A stretch of 33,253 nucleotides of DNA, taken from NCBI RefSeq assembly GCF_000298315.2, contig NZ_AEYE02000026.1:1-33253 (forward strand), given 5' to 3'. How positions within the stretch are numbered: position 1 is the stretch's first letter; every line of letters begins with the position of its first letter. The notes beneath the pieces were generated by a model. The model was not told where the DNA came from, did no database searches, and saw nothing but the letters and a program-made list of their open reading frames with translations. This document shows, piece by piece, positions 16,083-23,982 of this stretch. The position numbers and the translations under genes were made by a program. Source of the stretch: Rhizobium grahamii CCGE 502 (GTDB lineage Bacteria; Pseudomonadota; Alphaproteobacteria; Rhizobiales; Rhizobiaceae).

Positions 16083-16313
16083 TCAATGCTGGATCTCGAA
16101 CAGTCCTCGCGCAGTGCGCACCATCGTCGCAAGTTGCGCCGGATCGCGCACGCCCTGGCGATAAAGCTCAACGAGGATCGAGGCTATGCGGCCTGCCTCC
16201 TTAGAACCCTTCCTCACGCCACTTTCCCCCAGGACCTTATTGAATACAGGCTGGCAGGCGGCGAGATCCCGGGCATCGAACGGCTTCGGCCTTTGGACAT
16301 CAATCGTTCTCAT
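16083..16313 (-). CDS. Small hypothetical protein downstream of hsp20
   Basis: This 76-residue helical protein includes VLVELYRQGVRDPAQLATMV-like text (actual ILVELYRQGVRDPAQLATMV at the C-terminal half). No domain is recognised. It follows hsp20 by 47 bp on the same strand and may share its heat-regulated transcript. The start at ATG 16313 is chosen; a GTG at 16343 in frame is possible. Its second half resembles in pattern the small protein at 20504-20746 (a helix, then a Gly-turn, then Glu/Gln-Leu helix), so the two may be distant relatives. Confidence 0.6.
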   Translation of the reverse strand: MRTIDVQRPKPFDARDLAACQPVFNKVLGESGVRKGSKEAGRIASILVELYRQGVRDPAQLATMVRTARGLFEIQH

Positions 16314-16360
16314 CGGTCTTTGCGACGGGAGCGCCGCAGACACGGCGCCCCCGCTCCCAA

Positions 16361-16831
16361 TTACGCAACTTGTTTTTCTGCTTCGATCTGCAGCCGGCCC
16401 GGCGAGGCCTCTGCGCCAATGGCGATCTTCCGCGGCTTCATAGCCTCAGGAACCTCCCTCTTGAGCTCGATGCTCAGAAGTCCGTTCGTCAGCGAGGCGT
16501 TCTCCACCTTGACGTGATCGGCCAGCTCGAAGCGCCGTTCGAATGCTCGCCCGGCGATTCCGCGATGCAGGTATTCGCCATCCTTCTCATCAGCCTTCTG
16601 GCCCTTCACCACCAGCACATTGCGCTCCTGCGTAATGTCGAGGTCGTAGTCGCCGAAACCCGCGACCGCCATCTGGATGCGATAGCTGTCCTCTGTCGTC
16701 TTGATGATGTCGTAAGGCGGCCAAGTGTCAATGGTCTGCAAGCGCGATTGCGCATTGTTGAGCAGATTGAAGACACGGTCGAAGCCGATGCTCGACCGAT
16801 AGAGCGGTGCGAAGTCGAATTCGTTTCTCAT
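16361..16831 (-). CDS. hsp20: Hsp20-family small heat-shock protein (IbpA-like)
   Basis: This 156-residue ATP-independent holdase chaperone binds unfolding proteins under heat. The alpha-crystallin domain spans about residues 38-130, with PPYDIIKTTEDSYRIQMAVA at its start and AFERRFELADHVKVENASLTN near its end, plus the typical NGLLSIEL strand. The N-terminal FDFAPLYRSSIGFDRVF is the class A rhizobial IbpA pattern. The start at 16831 follows GGAGG; the longer frame to 16963 reads through the untranslated leader. Heat control looks double: an RpoH promoter and a ROSE-like thermometer in the leader, both listed below. Confidence 0.95.
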   Translation of the reverse strand: MRNEFDFAPLYRSSIGFDRVFNLLNNAQSRLQTIDTWPPYDIIKTTEDSYRIQMAVAGFGDYDLDITQERNVLVVKGQKADEKDGEYLHRGIAGRAFERRFELADHVKVENASLTNGLLSIELKREVPEAMKPRKIAIGAEASPGRLQIEAEKQVA

Positions 16832-16915
16832 TACCAAAACCTCCGTAAAGCGAGTTGGAGAGAGACGCGGAAATCCGCGTCTCCAAGTTCTGCTGACCCC
16901 TTCCAGGCGATCAGC
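16832..16915 (-). promoter_or_regulatory. ROSE-like RNA thermometer in the hsp20 leader
   Basis: The leader RNA can fold into three stacked elements. Hairpin 1 is GCTGATC/GGTCAGC (16915-16909 with 16898-16892). Hairpin 2 is a perfect 9-bp stem GAGACGCGG/CCGCGTCTC with a four-base loop (16883-16862). The 3' segment has TCGCT facing the Shine-Dalgarno GGAGG. ROSE thermometers use a U(U/C)GCU sequence to mask the ribosome site until heat melts it, and they control rhizobial hsp20 genes. The match is by design and position, not a covariance search. Confidence 0.7.
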
Positions 16916-16922
16916 AAAAATG

Positions 16923-16951
16923 ATCTGGTTTTGACCTTTCTTGTATTCAAG
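16923..16951 (-). promoter_or_regulatory. RpoH (sigma-32) heat-shock promoter of hsp20
   Basis: On the minus strand CTTGAA (16951-16946) and CCAGAT (16928-16923) are separated by exactly 17 bp, the arrangement of alphaproteobacterial RpoH promoters. Transcription would start about 8-16 bp before hairpin 1 of the thermometer. Confidence 0.65.
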
Positions 16952-17076
16952 AGAGCCATTCAAAATTTTTTTTGCGTAGCCGCTATCAACCCCTTGAATG
17001 CTGTAATCGTTGAAACAATCTCATTTCCGCCTGGAGATTTTCACTCCTCTGCTGAAGGTTTTTAGGAGACTCGAAG

Positions 17077-17412
17077 ATGACGATTGAAAGGAACGATTAC
17101 CGCCCGACTAGCGCCTCCGATATGATATCCGCCGAGCGGGTTCTCGACAGGCAGCAGTACTATGACCACCCGCGCGACGTCCTTGATACGGCGCTCGACA
17201 GTAGCGAGAAACGAGCCATTCTTGCCTCATGGGCCTCTGACCTGTTTGCTATAGACTCCCGACCGGAACTGCGACGACCACCGGGGGTCCGGGAGCCTAT
17301 TCGCTGTCAGGACATCCTCGATGCGCTCAAGGCGCTTGATGGCTGCAAGGCTCCTGCGGCTGGAACGCCCGAAGTTCCCCACCATCACCGTTCTCTTCGG
17401 AGGCCGTCATGA
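17077..17412 (+). CDS. Conserved-looking hypothetical, stress-linked context
   Basis: This 111-residue soluble protein contains EKRAILASWASDLFAIDSRP, a segment I have seen in small uncharacterised rhizobial proteins encoded near heat-shock genes. No named domain is assigned. The start ATG has AGGAG upstream. It is divergent from hsp20 and shares the 245-bp intergenic region. Its stop overlaps the start of the next, frameshifted gene (ATGA). Function unknown. Confidence 0.7.
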   Translation: MTIERNDYRPTSASDMISAERVLDRQQYYDHPRDVLDTALDSSEKRAILASWASDLFAIDSRPELRRPPGVREPIRCQDILDALKALDGCKAPAAGTPEVPHHHRSLRRPS

Positions 17413-17749
17413 TAATGAAGCCAACGGAGGCGGCGCCGGCTCGCAACGACGGCCATATCGAGCAGATGGGCGGCCGAATGATGATCGCCTCCCGTTATGC
17501 CGAATGCCTGCATCGTCTTGCACGGCAAGCGCATCGCGTCGGCCCTGCGGACTTGGTACCAAGCTCAGCGAGGCAGCCCGAGCGATCGAGGCGGTATCGG
17601 ATGAGATCTTAATCGGAGACCGTGGCGTCCTTGTTCCAATACGTGAAGGCCGTCTGATGGGCACGGTAGCAACGCTCGTCGAAGAGACTTCCAAAATGGC
17701 CGTTCTTCACTGGGGTTGTGCGCGGGCGGGCCGAGCGGCCATGGCCTAA
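17409..17749 (+). pseudogene. Frameshifted small hypothetical gene
   Basis: From ATG 17409 the frame reads MIMKPTEAAPARNDG through RYAECLHRLARQAHRVGPADL. A single-base indel near 17555-17560 then throws it off. The neighbouring frame continues smoothly with TKLSEAARAIEAVSDEILIG and MGTVATLVEETSKMAVLHWG to a stop at 17749. The composite would be about 113 residues, helical and soluble. It was translationally coupled to the previous gene (ATGA overlap). Either a sequencing error or a recent inactivation; family unknown. Confidence 0.45.
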
Positions 17750-17982
17750 CGGAGGCCGCCCCTGCAAGCCTCACCGAATTCGAGAAGAAAGTTCAATGCG
17801 CCGGAGCGAGGCATATCCTTAATCTGAGAGAGCGAGCGATTGGGTGCGAGATAGGTTTCGACAATCCTCTCCATGACCATCTCGCCCGCGTCCACGACTG
17901 GACGCGATGAAAAGCGACGCATCTCGGCCACCAGTGCGCATAAAAACGCCAGGTCGGAGACATCGTCTTTCTCGTGGCTCAT
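17746..17982 (-). CDS. Small hypothetical protein
   Basis: This 78-residue helical protein (MSHEKDDVSDLAFLCALVAE at the start) has no recognised domain and no clear ribosome binding site. It is convergent with the frameshifted gene to its left. Length and composition are protein-like, but support is limited. Confidence 0.45.
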   Translation of the reverse strand: MSHEKDDVSDLAFLCALVAEMRRFSSRPVVDAGEMVMERIVETYLAPNRSLSQIKDMPRSGALNFLLEFGEACRGGLR

Positions 17983-18405
17983 TGCATCGCCGTAGAGCCG
18001 TGTGGCTCGTGATGCTTCCCCATGGCCTGTGACCGCTGGGTCGTCCAGGTAGTAATAAAAGAGGTCAGGCTGCCGATCGCGACGCCGGTAGCACCATCAA
18101 GGCAGATCGCAATGGCGGATGTCACGAGTCGCCACCGCCGTTGCCTGACGCGTGGGCGTGTCGGCTATCCGGCCCGACGCTGAGGTCGACGATCACCTCC
18201 TCGCCCGAAATCCGGTTTGATTGCCGCGCGCGCCCTTCAGGCTCGGTCGTGAGCCGCATGACGCCCGTTGTGAGGGACCGATTGGTAAGTCAGTCGGGCG
18301 CGTGCGACATGCCACATGAGATCGGCTGTCGGCGCGCTCGGCGATCTTGGCGAAACGATCAGGACTGCAGAATGCGGTCTCGCGCACGCACCCGCTGTAT
18401 GCGGC
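17983..18405. other. No intact gene; possible decayed coding DNA
   Basis: A minus-strand frame around 18285-18130 reads RLTTEPEGRARQSNRISGEE followed by VIVDLSVG, which looks like real protein sequence. It has no clean start and no recognised family. The rest of the stretch shows nothing else I can support. Confidence 0.35.
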
Positions 18406-18410
18406 ATGAC

Positions 18411-18435
18411 GGAACGCGCCACGGAGCTGCGCGTT
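18411..18435 (+). promoter_or_regulatory. Canonical EcfG/RpoE2 promoter of the antiporter gene
   Basis: GGAAC (18411-18415), 16 bp, CGTT (18432-18435) is a perfect match to the consensus of the alphaproteobacterial general stress sigma factor. Transcription would start near 18442, which rules out the ATG at 18406 as the antiporter start. Confidence 0.8.
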
Positions 18436-18477
18436 AGATCGGCAGTCATTGCTATCCCGGAAAAGACCACAGCTGCG

Positions 18478-19755
18478 TTGAACACTTATATCGTAACCCT
18501 TTTTATCTTCGGAGGCGTCGTTCTCTTGACGACGTGGCTACCACTCGTTCTTCGGCGTATGCCTCTGTCCCTTCCCATATGCTGCATCGTCATTGGTGCT
18601 TCGTTGGCGTGGTCGGGCCTTACCCTGCTCCCGCGGACAAATCCGTTGACGAACATGGGCCTCGCTGAGCACATGACAGAGCTGGTGGTCATCGTAGCAC
18701 TGATGGGCGCCGGTCTAAAACTAGACAGACCAATCGGCTGGAAGCGGTGGATCATAACATGGAGGCTTCTCGGGATTGCCATGCCGCTTTCCATTGCCGC
18801 CATTGCGTGTCTCGGCTGGTACATCCTGGGGTTGGGCCCGGCTTCAGCCCTCCTCCTCGGAGCCGCCCTCGCCCCAACAGATCCCGTCCTCGCTTCGGAT
18901 GTGCAGGTCGGACCGCCACAGACTGGGGAGAAAGACGAGGTTCGCTTCGCTTTGACGTCAGAAGCCGGCCTGAACGATGGTCTTAGTTTTCCATTCGTAA
19001 TGGCAGCCATCGCACTCGCGACCAATACAGGATCCAATGTTGAATGGATCGGACGATGGTTCATCGTTGATGTCTTGTGGAGGCTCGTCGCCGGCCTTGT
19101 AGTGGGCTGGGCGATCGGTCGCGTTCTCGGCTATTTCACGTTCAGACTTCCGGAGTCCGGTCAGATTGCAAAGACAGGAGACGGACTCGCTGCGCTTGGT
19201 TTCACCTTCATATCCTATGGCGCGACCGAACTCATTCATGGCTATGGTTTCGTTGCAGTATTCGTAACCGCGCTTACGCTTCGCTCGGTTGAGCGGCATA
19301 GCGTCTATCACGAGGAACTGCACAATTTTGGAGAACAAATCGAACGCGTGCTGATGATGATCCTGCTCGTATTCTTCGGAGCGACATTGGCGGAGGGCAC
19401 GCTTTTCTTTCTGGTGGACTGGCGGGTTGTCCTGGTAGCCGTGCTGGTTCTTGCAATCGTTCGACCGGTGGCTGGCTGGACAAGTCTGCTTGGATGCCGA
19501 CATCCTCAAGCAGAAAGGATCATTATTTCCGTGTTCGGCATCCGAGGGCTGGGATCCATTTACTATTTGGCCTATGCCTCGGGCGTTGCGAAATTCCAGG
19601 GCATCGAAACCGTATGGGTCACGGTCTTTCTTATCATCCTGTTATCCATCATGGTGCACGGCATATCCGTCACGCCAGTTATGCGATGGATCGATCGGCG
19701 TCGTGGCGTAGATCCGCTGAAGCCAATGCCTGCAGTTGTCGATGGCGGTCGCTGA
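18478..19755 (+). CDS. CPA1-type cation/proton antiporter
   Basis: This 425-residue inner-membrane protein has about twelve hydrophobic segments and exchanges Na+ or K+ for H+. CPA1 landmarks are the ion-site region LAPTDPVLASDVQVGPPQ and the LTSEAGLNDGLSFPFV helix. The frame stays open upstream to 18316, but an EcfG promoter lies at 18411-18435. I therefore choose TTG 18478 (LNTYIVTLFIFGG), where the first membrane helix begins at once and GGAAAAG sits 12 bp upstream. It is a monocistronic gene that should be induced by general stress, giving salt or pH homeostasis. Ion specificity cannot be read. The C-terminus is a short cytoplasmic tail without a regulatory TrkA_C domain. Confidence 0.88.
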   Translation: MNTYIVTLFIFGGVVLLTTWLPLVLRRMPLSLPICCIVIGASLAWSGLTLLPRTNPLTNMGLAEHMTELVVIVALMGAGLKLDRPIGWKRWIITWRLLGIAMPLSIAAIACLGWYILGLGPASALLLGAALAPTDPVLASDVQVGPPQTGEKDEVRFALTSEAGLNDGLSFPFVMAAIALATNTGSNVEWIGRWFIVDVLWRLVAGLVVGWAIGRVLGYFTFRLPESGQIAKTGDGLAALGFTFISYGATELIHGYGFVAVFVTALTLRSVERHSVYHEELHNFGEQIERVLMMILLVFFGATLAEGTLFFLVDWRVVLVAVLVLAIVRPVAGWTSLLGCRHPQAERIIISVFGIRGLGSIYYLAYASGVAKFQGIETVWVTVFLIILLSIMVHGISVTPVMRWIDRRRGVDPLKPMPAVVDGGR

Positions 19756-20503
19756 TCCGACCGTTCCTTGGGGATTTTGGAAAAGACCGGACAGAAGACG
19801 TCGCCGCGCCAGGAAATTCTGAACCTTTCATCCGCCGCGCCGCCTCCTTTGGCCGAGCTCATCGAATGCCTGAGCACCGAGCCGAACCATCGGTTTTTCC
19901 GCGACAATGCAGTGAATGGCGAGGAACGTTACTCCGGGCCAACGCCTGCCATCAAACAAACCAGGCTGTAGTTTGCACCACAAGCATCAACTTTATGTTT
20001 GTCTTCAATAGGATAATGCTCCGAAGTTAACGCGGTTCAACCCTTTTGTGAACTCCAAAGCCTCCCACGACGCTCGCCATTGAGCTTGTGTTGAACTGAA
20101 GTCTGAGCCGCCCCAGGATTGCCTCGCTTGTGAAGCTCCGGTGGTAGCTCGGCGCTGGCTCAGATCCTGTTCACGAAAGCAGCACCTTGCGCACATCATT
20201 AAGATCCCATCGGCGAGAACCAGACTCCAAAGCACGGGGCGGCTGCATGGAGACACCAGCGCTGTTGCTGGATGAAGGAAGGCATGCCCACTTGAGCGAT
20301 GGCAGCCCGAACCCGGACAAAGGATTGGCCGCCTTGACTGCACATGAGCCAACCATGGCGGGTCGGCGGGCGAACTATCGGCGTTCGTCACATCAAGAAA
20401 TTCGCCTCAGAGTGATCCGGCGCGTCGAACTCCGGACCACGGGGTCAACGGTATTCTCCAAGCGGGTTCGCCCAATGCTGACTTACGACATCCCGAGAAG
20501 ATG
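19756..20503. other. No gene seen (about 750 bp)
   Basis: Several open frames exist on both strands, but none has a domain, a good ribosome binding site or protein-like composition. A weak hairpin with TTTTT (CCGA/TCGG near 19882-19898) could terminate the antiporter transcript. This may be decayed DNA. Confidence 0.45.
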
Positions 20504-20746
20504 TTAATGGACGGCTATCGAGGTGGGAGCATTTGCAATGCTCCCAAATACTCCGGGGAACCGGGCAATCAGGATACGCGTGAGTTCCTCCTGCGTACGA
20601 TGCCCTTGGTTGAATAGATCGATAGCTGCGCTGCAGATCACTTCTGATGTCTTCTCATCGGGCTCTGCCTTAAAATGTCTGTACCATAATTGGACGGACA
20701 GCGAGAGCACCGCGAGATCGGCTTCTAGCATACGTGTAACTTGCAT
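20504..20746 (-). CDS. Small hypothetical helical protein
   Basis: This 80-residue soluble helical protein (MQVTRMLEADLAVLSLSVQL at the start; later AAIDLFNQGHRTQEELTRIL) has no assigned domain. The ATG at 20746 has an excellent ribosome binding site (GGAGG, six bases away), the main reason to accept it. Its C-terminal helix-Gly-turn-helix pattern recalls the small protein downstream of hsp20. It stands alone. Confidence 0.6.
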   Translation of the reverse strand: MQVTRMLEADLAVLSLSVQLWYRHFKAEPDEKTSEVICSAAIDLFNQGHRTQEELTRILIARFPGVFGSIANAPTSIAVH

Positions 20747-21156
20747 TCTTTACCTCCAATCAAGGGGAGGCCATGCAGGGTTCTGATAAGTGAGCACTAC
20801 CGAGCCTCCAATCCCTGTTGCGGCAGCAAGACTACCCCCAGTGCGGCGAGCTATGTAAGTTGGACCAAGGTCCCGTACGAAACCGTACAACAATTCCAAG
20901 ATTGGGGATCGACGCGGAACATCTATGTTGCGAACCGCTTACCCTTGCCCTGCCGTTCTGTAGATCTGCGCTGCCGCGATGCGCTGTTATTCTTGGCCTT
21001 TTCTTCGATGGTTGTACGCCTAGTACTTTTGGTGACATGGAAGGAAATCATCTTCTTTATTAAAGTTGCATTGGTTTCCGACGCCTTGAATACGCCAAGC
21101 CCCACGGTACTCAACGGCGGCTTGGATCCGAAATCTATTGTTAGAGGATTGTCAGG
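20747..21156. other. No gene seen; upstream region of the Hint gene
   Basis: No supported coding frame. A GGAAC at 20916-20920 followed after 18 bp by TT is a weak EcfG-like match 217 bp before the Hint-domain gene; the G of the -10 is missing, so I do not call it a promoter. Confidence 0.4.
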
Positions 21157-22029
21157 ATGCCTGACAAAAATGATGACAGGCTGCCACGCAATACCGCGCG
21201 CAGACATTTTCTAGGTGTTGCCGCTGCCGCCGGTGCGCGGCTCGCCGGTGTTGCGGCTCTGGCGACGGCAGCTTCCAAGTCTCCCGCGAACGCAATGGGG
21301 CGGCGCTGGGGGCGGGGTTACTCCGGTGGAGGCGGGAACGGTTCCGGTGGACACGGAGGTTCCGGCGGCGGTGGTGGTGGCGGCGGAGCACAGTGCCTCC
21401 TGCGTGGAACGGCGATCCTCACCGATTGCGGCGAAAAGCCTGTCGAGGATTTGCGCGTCGGCGATAACGTTGCCCTTCCGGACGGGAGCGCCCGTCCGGT
21501 CAAATGGGTCGGCCGCCAGGTGTTCAAGAAGAGTGGCGCGCGCTGGCATGAAGGCATCGTGCCGATCCGCGTTTCCCGCCACGCGCTGGATAGCCGCACA
21601 CCACATTCCGATCTCTACCTTTCGCCAGGCCACGCGCTGTTTCTGAATGGCGTGCTGATCCGCGTGAGGGATCTCGTCAACGGCACGACAATCGCGCCGG
21701 TCGTTCCGGCCGATGAAACGTCGATTGAGTACTATGCCGTCCTGCTTAGTACCCACGAAGTCATTCTCGCTGAAGGCGCCGTGGCCGAGACTTTCCATCC
21801 GTCGGAGAGTAATCACGAGAGCTTCTCCAATTTTGCGGAGTACAAGCGCCTCTATGCCGAGGAGCGCACTGTGATGACATCCTACGCGACGGTGTTGGGC
21901 GAGGAAGGTGGCTGGAAGCATCTGAAGGCGCTTCTTCTGCTTGGCGCTTCGCCTCTAGTGCCGATGCGCGATCCATTCGGGGACGCCTGCGAGGCGATCA
22001 ATACGCGAGCCAGGGAACTTGCGACGTGA
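21157..22029 (+). CDS. Tat-exported Hint-domain protein
   Basis: This 290-residue protein starts with a twin-arginine signal (ARRHFLG, Arg15-Arg16, then a hydrophobic stretch to about 40). A Gly-rich linker follows at about 48-78, and then a Hint_2-type domain from Cys80 (CLLRGTAILTDCGEKPVEDL) to about 215, with a conserved His159 in LSPGHALFLNG and the HEVILAEGAVAETF strand. Hint domains come from the hedgehog/intein fold and self-cleave in inteins. Here the catalytic-type Cys and His remain, but no C-terminal extein junction is present, so any activity would be N-terminal cleavage. The product would be periplasmic or secreted in folded form. Function of such alphaproteobacterial proteins is unknown. 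It is followed by a strong hairpin. Confidence 0.8.
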   Translation: MPDKNDDRLPRNTARRHFLGVAAAAGARLAGVAALATAASKSPANAMGRRWGRGYSGGGGNGSGGHGGSGGGGGGGGAQCLLRGTAILTDCGEKPVEDLRVGDNVALPDGSARPVKWVGRQVFKKSGARWHEGIVPIRVSRHALDSRTPHSDLYLSPGHALFLNGVLIRVRDLVNGTTIAPVVPADETSIEYYAVLLSTHEVILAEGAVAETFHPSESNHESFSNFAEYKRLYAEERTVMTSYATVLGEEGGWKHLKALLLLGASPLVPMRDPFGDACEAINTRARELAT

Positions 22030-22060
22030 CACTGGTCGCCTGGTAGGGCATCCCTGAACT

Positions 22061-22088
22061 GCGACGATCGGTTACCTCCGATCGTCGC
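22061..22088 (+). terminator. Strong hairpin after the Hint gene
   Basis: A perfect 11-bp inverted repeat, GCGACGATCGG and CCGATCGTCGC with a six-base loop, lies 32 bp after the stop. It lacks a T-tract, so it may be a transcript-end stabiliser or a weak terminator. Confidence 0.5.
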
Positions 22089-22267
22089 CCCGTGACGCGA
22101 CCAGTCCTCTCGGTCGCCGAAGCGTGAGGACAGAGACTGGCCCACGCCCTTCTCCCGGACTATCTCAGGCCGAACGAGAGACGACCGAGGCACGCCCGAA
22201 TTGATGCCTTGCATCACCAATTTGAGCTAAGCATTGTCGGAGACAAGTTTGGTATCCGGGGGGAATA

Positions 22268-22483
22268 ATGTTTGATGTCGGTTTGAATTATAAATTCGTC
22301 TTCATTGAGGGCACCTCCGACGGCTGGCGAGAGCTAGTCTTTGAAGAATCGGTGATGGAGATTGACGGCCCACTGTTGAAGCTGTCATCGGGCCGCATCA
22401 TGAATTCACACTCTTCGCTATTCGTTAGCGCCACACCCATCACAGCATTGTCTTCGACATCTGCCGCCGGAACGGGCGTGTGA
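22268..22483 (+). CDS. Small hypothetical protein
   Basis: This 71-residue beta-rich soluble protein (MFDVGLNYKFVFIEGTSDGW at the start, then VMEIDGPLLKLSSGRIM) has a Gly-rich ribosome binding site (GGGGGGA) before ATG 22268. The pattern, a strand-rich ligand-pocket-like fold ending in a Ser/Thr-rich tail, is seen in small uncharacterised rhizobial proteins, but I cannot name a family. Confidence 0.5.
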   Translation: MFDVGLNYKFVFIEGTSDGWRELVFEESVMEIDGPLLKLSSGRIMNSHSSLFVSATPITALSSTSAAGTGV

Positions 22484-23087
22484 GACAGCGGTGAGTTGGT
22501 GGGATAGGCAGAATCTTCCAATGGCCTGCCTAAAGACGCTTGGCTCCTTTGCGTTTCTATTTTTCGCCGTCCGGAATAAGGTTCTTGGCAGCGGCGGACA
22601 ATTCACGTATATCGTGTATAACCGTCGCAACTTTCGGATGCCCCATGCTTTCTGGCGGCGGTTGTTCCCCTCCAAAGGTTCAGCCTTCACACCTAAGGGC
22701 CTCCTATTATGTTGGCCCTTCTTTGTTTGTATATCGTCCTCGACGATTTTGAATGAGACGGAACCTTCAACAAGCCTCCTGCATCGCGCGGAACTGGAAC
22801 TCCTGGCGAATCTGACGCCCGAGCGCCGTCCGTTTCGTCATCTGCAAAATCCTCACAGCCCCACGTGCCGGGAGTCCTGAATTTTTTGGGTGAGAACCCC
22901 TGCAGGTCCCATCCATCGCCCGAAACGGATCTTCCGGGAGGTTTGCCTCAGACAGGCGCGAACTTTCGACCAACAACGCGCAACTCCCGCTCGATTTTTG
23001 AGTGAACATTTCTTTTGCACTCGTTGTGCACAGGGTTTCCACAGCCTAAGCACTTTAGCTCGAAGCGGATTTGGCTGCGGTGGTCGA
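22484..23087. other. No gene seen
   Basis: Open frames on both strands (for example 22491-22880) have no start site or domain. A 7-bp inverted repeat AAGGGCC/GGCCCTT at 22695-22720 is followed by CTTTGTTTG and might be a weak terminator. Confidence 0.4.
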
Positions 23088-23278
23088 ATGCTACCTTGGC
23101 AAGGTATGCCGCAAGACGGGTCGGAGATAATCTTACACCCGCGTCAAAAGGCAGGTTGATCCTCGTAAACGCTTAGGGGTGAGCAGCCCCTAGCGAGACC
23201 ATGGGGACTTTTACGCGGGTCGGGCACGCGACGCCAGAGAAGAGACCTCGCAGCTGGCGGACGCTGCGAGGTTTCCTC
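23088..23278 (+). ncRNA. Candidate structured RNA with terminator
   Basis: This non-coding stretch holds nested complementary segments. A 13-bp long-range stem pairs 23137-23150 with 23208-23220 (one bulge). It encloses a 9-bp hairpin with one bulged T (23170-23179 with 23187-23195). CGGGT at 23117-23121 can instead pair with ACCCG at 23137-23141, so two folds compete. A 9-bp GC-rich hairpin (23246-23254 with 23263-23271) followed by TTTCCTC looks like an intrinsic terminator. A further small hairpin, TACCTT/AAGGTA, lies at about 23091-23105. No known RNA family is recognised. It could be a small RNA or an orphan riboregulator. Confidence 0.45.
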
Positions 23279-23597
23279 ATTGCGAGCACGTCCCTAAAGA
23301 CTTCATCAAGGCTCTAGCTGGAGTTCCAATTCGATCGCTCAGCATTGGCCGCTCTGCGCCCCCCGCCCTTGCGCAAATCCTTCGGAATTTAAAGCTCTGG
23401 CGCAGGAGCCCGCAATCGTTGTGCGCCCGATTAACGGACGGACGGCAGCGTCGCGATCGAACTTCATCTGATGGCCGATGGCTCCGCGTCATCTCCTCAC
23501 CCGGGGGGCAAAATATTTCGCTCCATCCGCGATACGGACATGCGTGACATTCTTTCGCATAGCCGTCGACAGTTTGTCGTTCTTTTGCATAACTGCC
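23279..23597. other. No gene seen; upstream of a stress promoter
   Basis: No supported coding frame or hairpin lies between the candidate RNA terminator and the EcfG promoter at 23598. Confidence 0.5.
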
Positions 23598-23622
23598 GGA
23601 ACAAATTGTTTTTTCTTAGGTT
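23598..23622 (+). promoter_or_regulatory. EcfG/RpoE2 promoter of the exported-protein operon
   Basis: GGAAC (23598-23602), 16 bp, GGTT (23619-23622) fits GGAAC-N18-TT. The transcription start would be near 23629, about 20 nt before the ATG, leaving room for the AAGGAG site. Confidence 0.75.
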
Positions 23623-23648
23623 TTGGTGGTGTGACCAAGGAGAAAACG

Positions 23649-23960
23649 ATGAATAAGATCACTACAATTTCGATCGGGCTTTTGCTCTCGGCCACGGCTG
23701 CATTCGCTCAGAGTGAAACGCCGAAGCCATCGCAAACAACTCCGGCCGTGAACACGGAGCAGAACCCAGCTGCGCCTGTCGCAGGCAAAAACAGCTTTAC
23801 TGAGGATCAGGCGAAAGCTCGCATCGAGGAGGCTGGTTACAAAGAGGTCACGGGCCTGAAACTAGACAGTCAAGGCGTTTGGCGAGCGACTGCCAAGAAG
23901 GACGGCAAAGACGCCGGTGTCTCCCTGGACTTTCAGGGCAACGTGACAATGGCGAAGTAA
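23649..23960 (+). CDS. Exported PepSY-like small protein
   Basis: This 103-residue protein has a Sec signal peptide (MNKITTISIGLLLSATAAFA, cleavage expected after the AFA-Q). A Pro/Thr-rich segment follows, then a PepSY-like unit: DQAKARIEEAGYKEVTGLKL, with DSQGVWRATAKKDGK and a strand VSLDFQGNVTMAK. Proteins of this size and layout are periplasmic. PepSY units often inhibit proteases, though its role here is unknown. The ATG at 23649 follows AAGGAG, and longer frames upstream cross the promoter. It is co-transcribed with the next gene, 22 bp away, under an EcfG promoter. Base composition is ordinary. Confidence 0.75.
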   Translation: MNKITTISIGLLLSATAAFAQSETPKPSQTTPAVNTEQNPAAPVAGKNSFTEDQAKARIEEAGYKEVTGLKLDSQGVWRATAKKDGKDAGVSLDFQGNVTMAK

Positions 23961-23982
23961 GAAAGCTCCAGGAGAAAATATT

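Noticed and set aside
20916-20940. EcfG-like box upstream of the Hint gene
   Set aside because: The -10 reads GCTT and it is 217 bp from the start; too weak to call.
21157-22029. Intein in the Hint-domain protein
   Set aside because: No C-terminal His-Asn followed by a nucleophile and no flanking extein; the fold is Hint_2, not a splicing intein.
22491-22880. 130-codon frame after the small gene at 22268
   Set aside because: No ribosome site, domain or plausible composition; overlapping frames on the other strand are equally long.
23060-23125. tRNA-like anticodon arm (loop TTGGCAA on plus, TTGCCAA on minus)
   Set aside because: No acceptor stem, D arm or GGTTCGA T-loop fits on either strand; treated as a simple hairpin.
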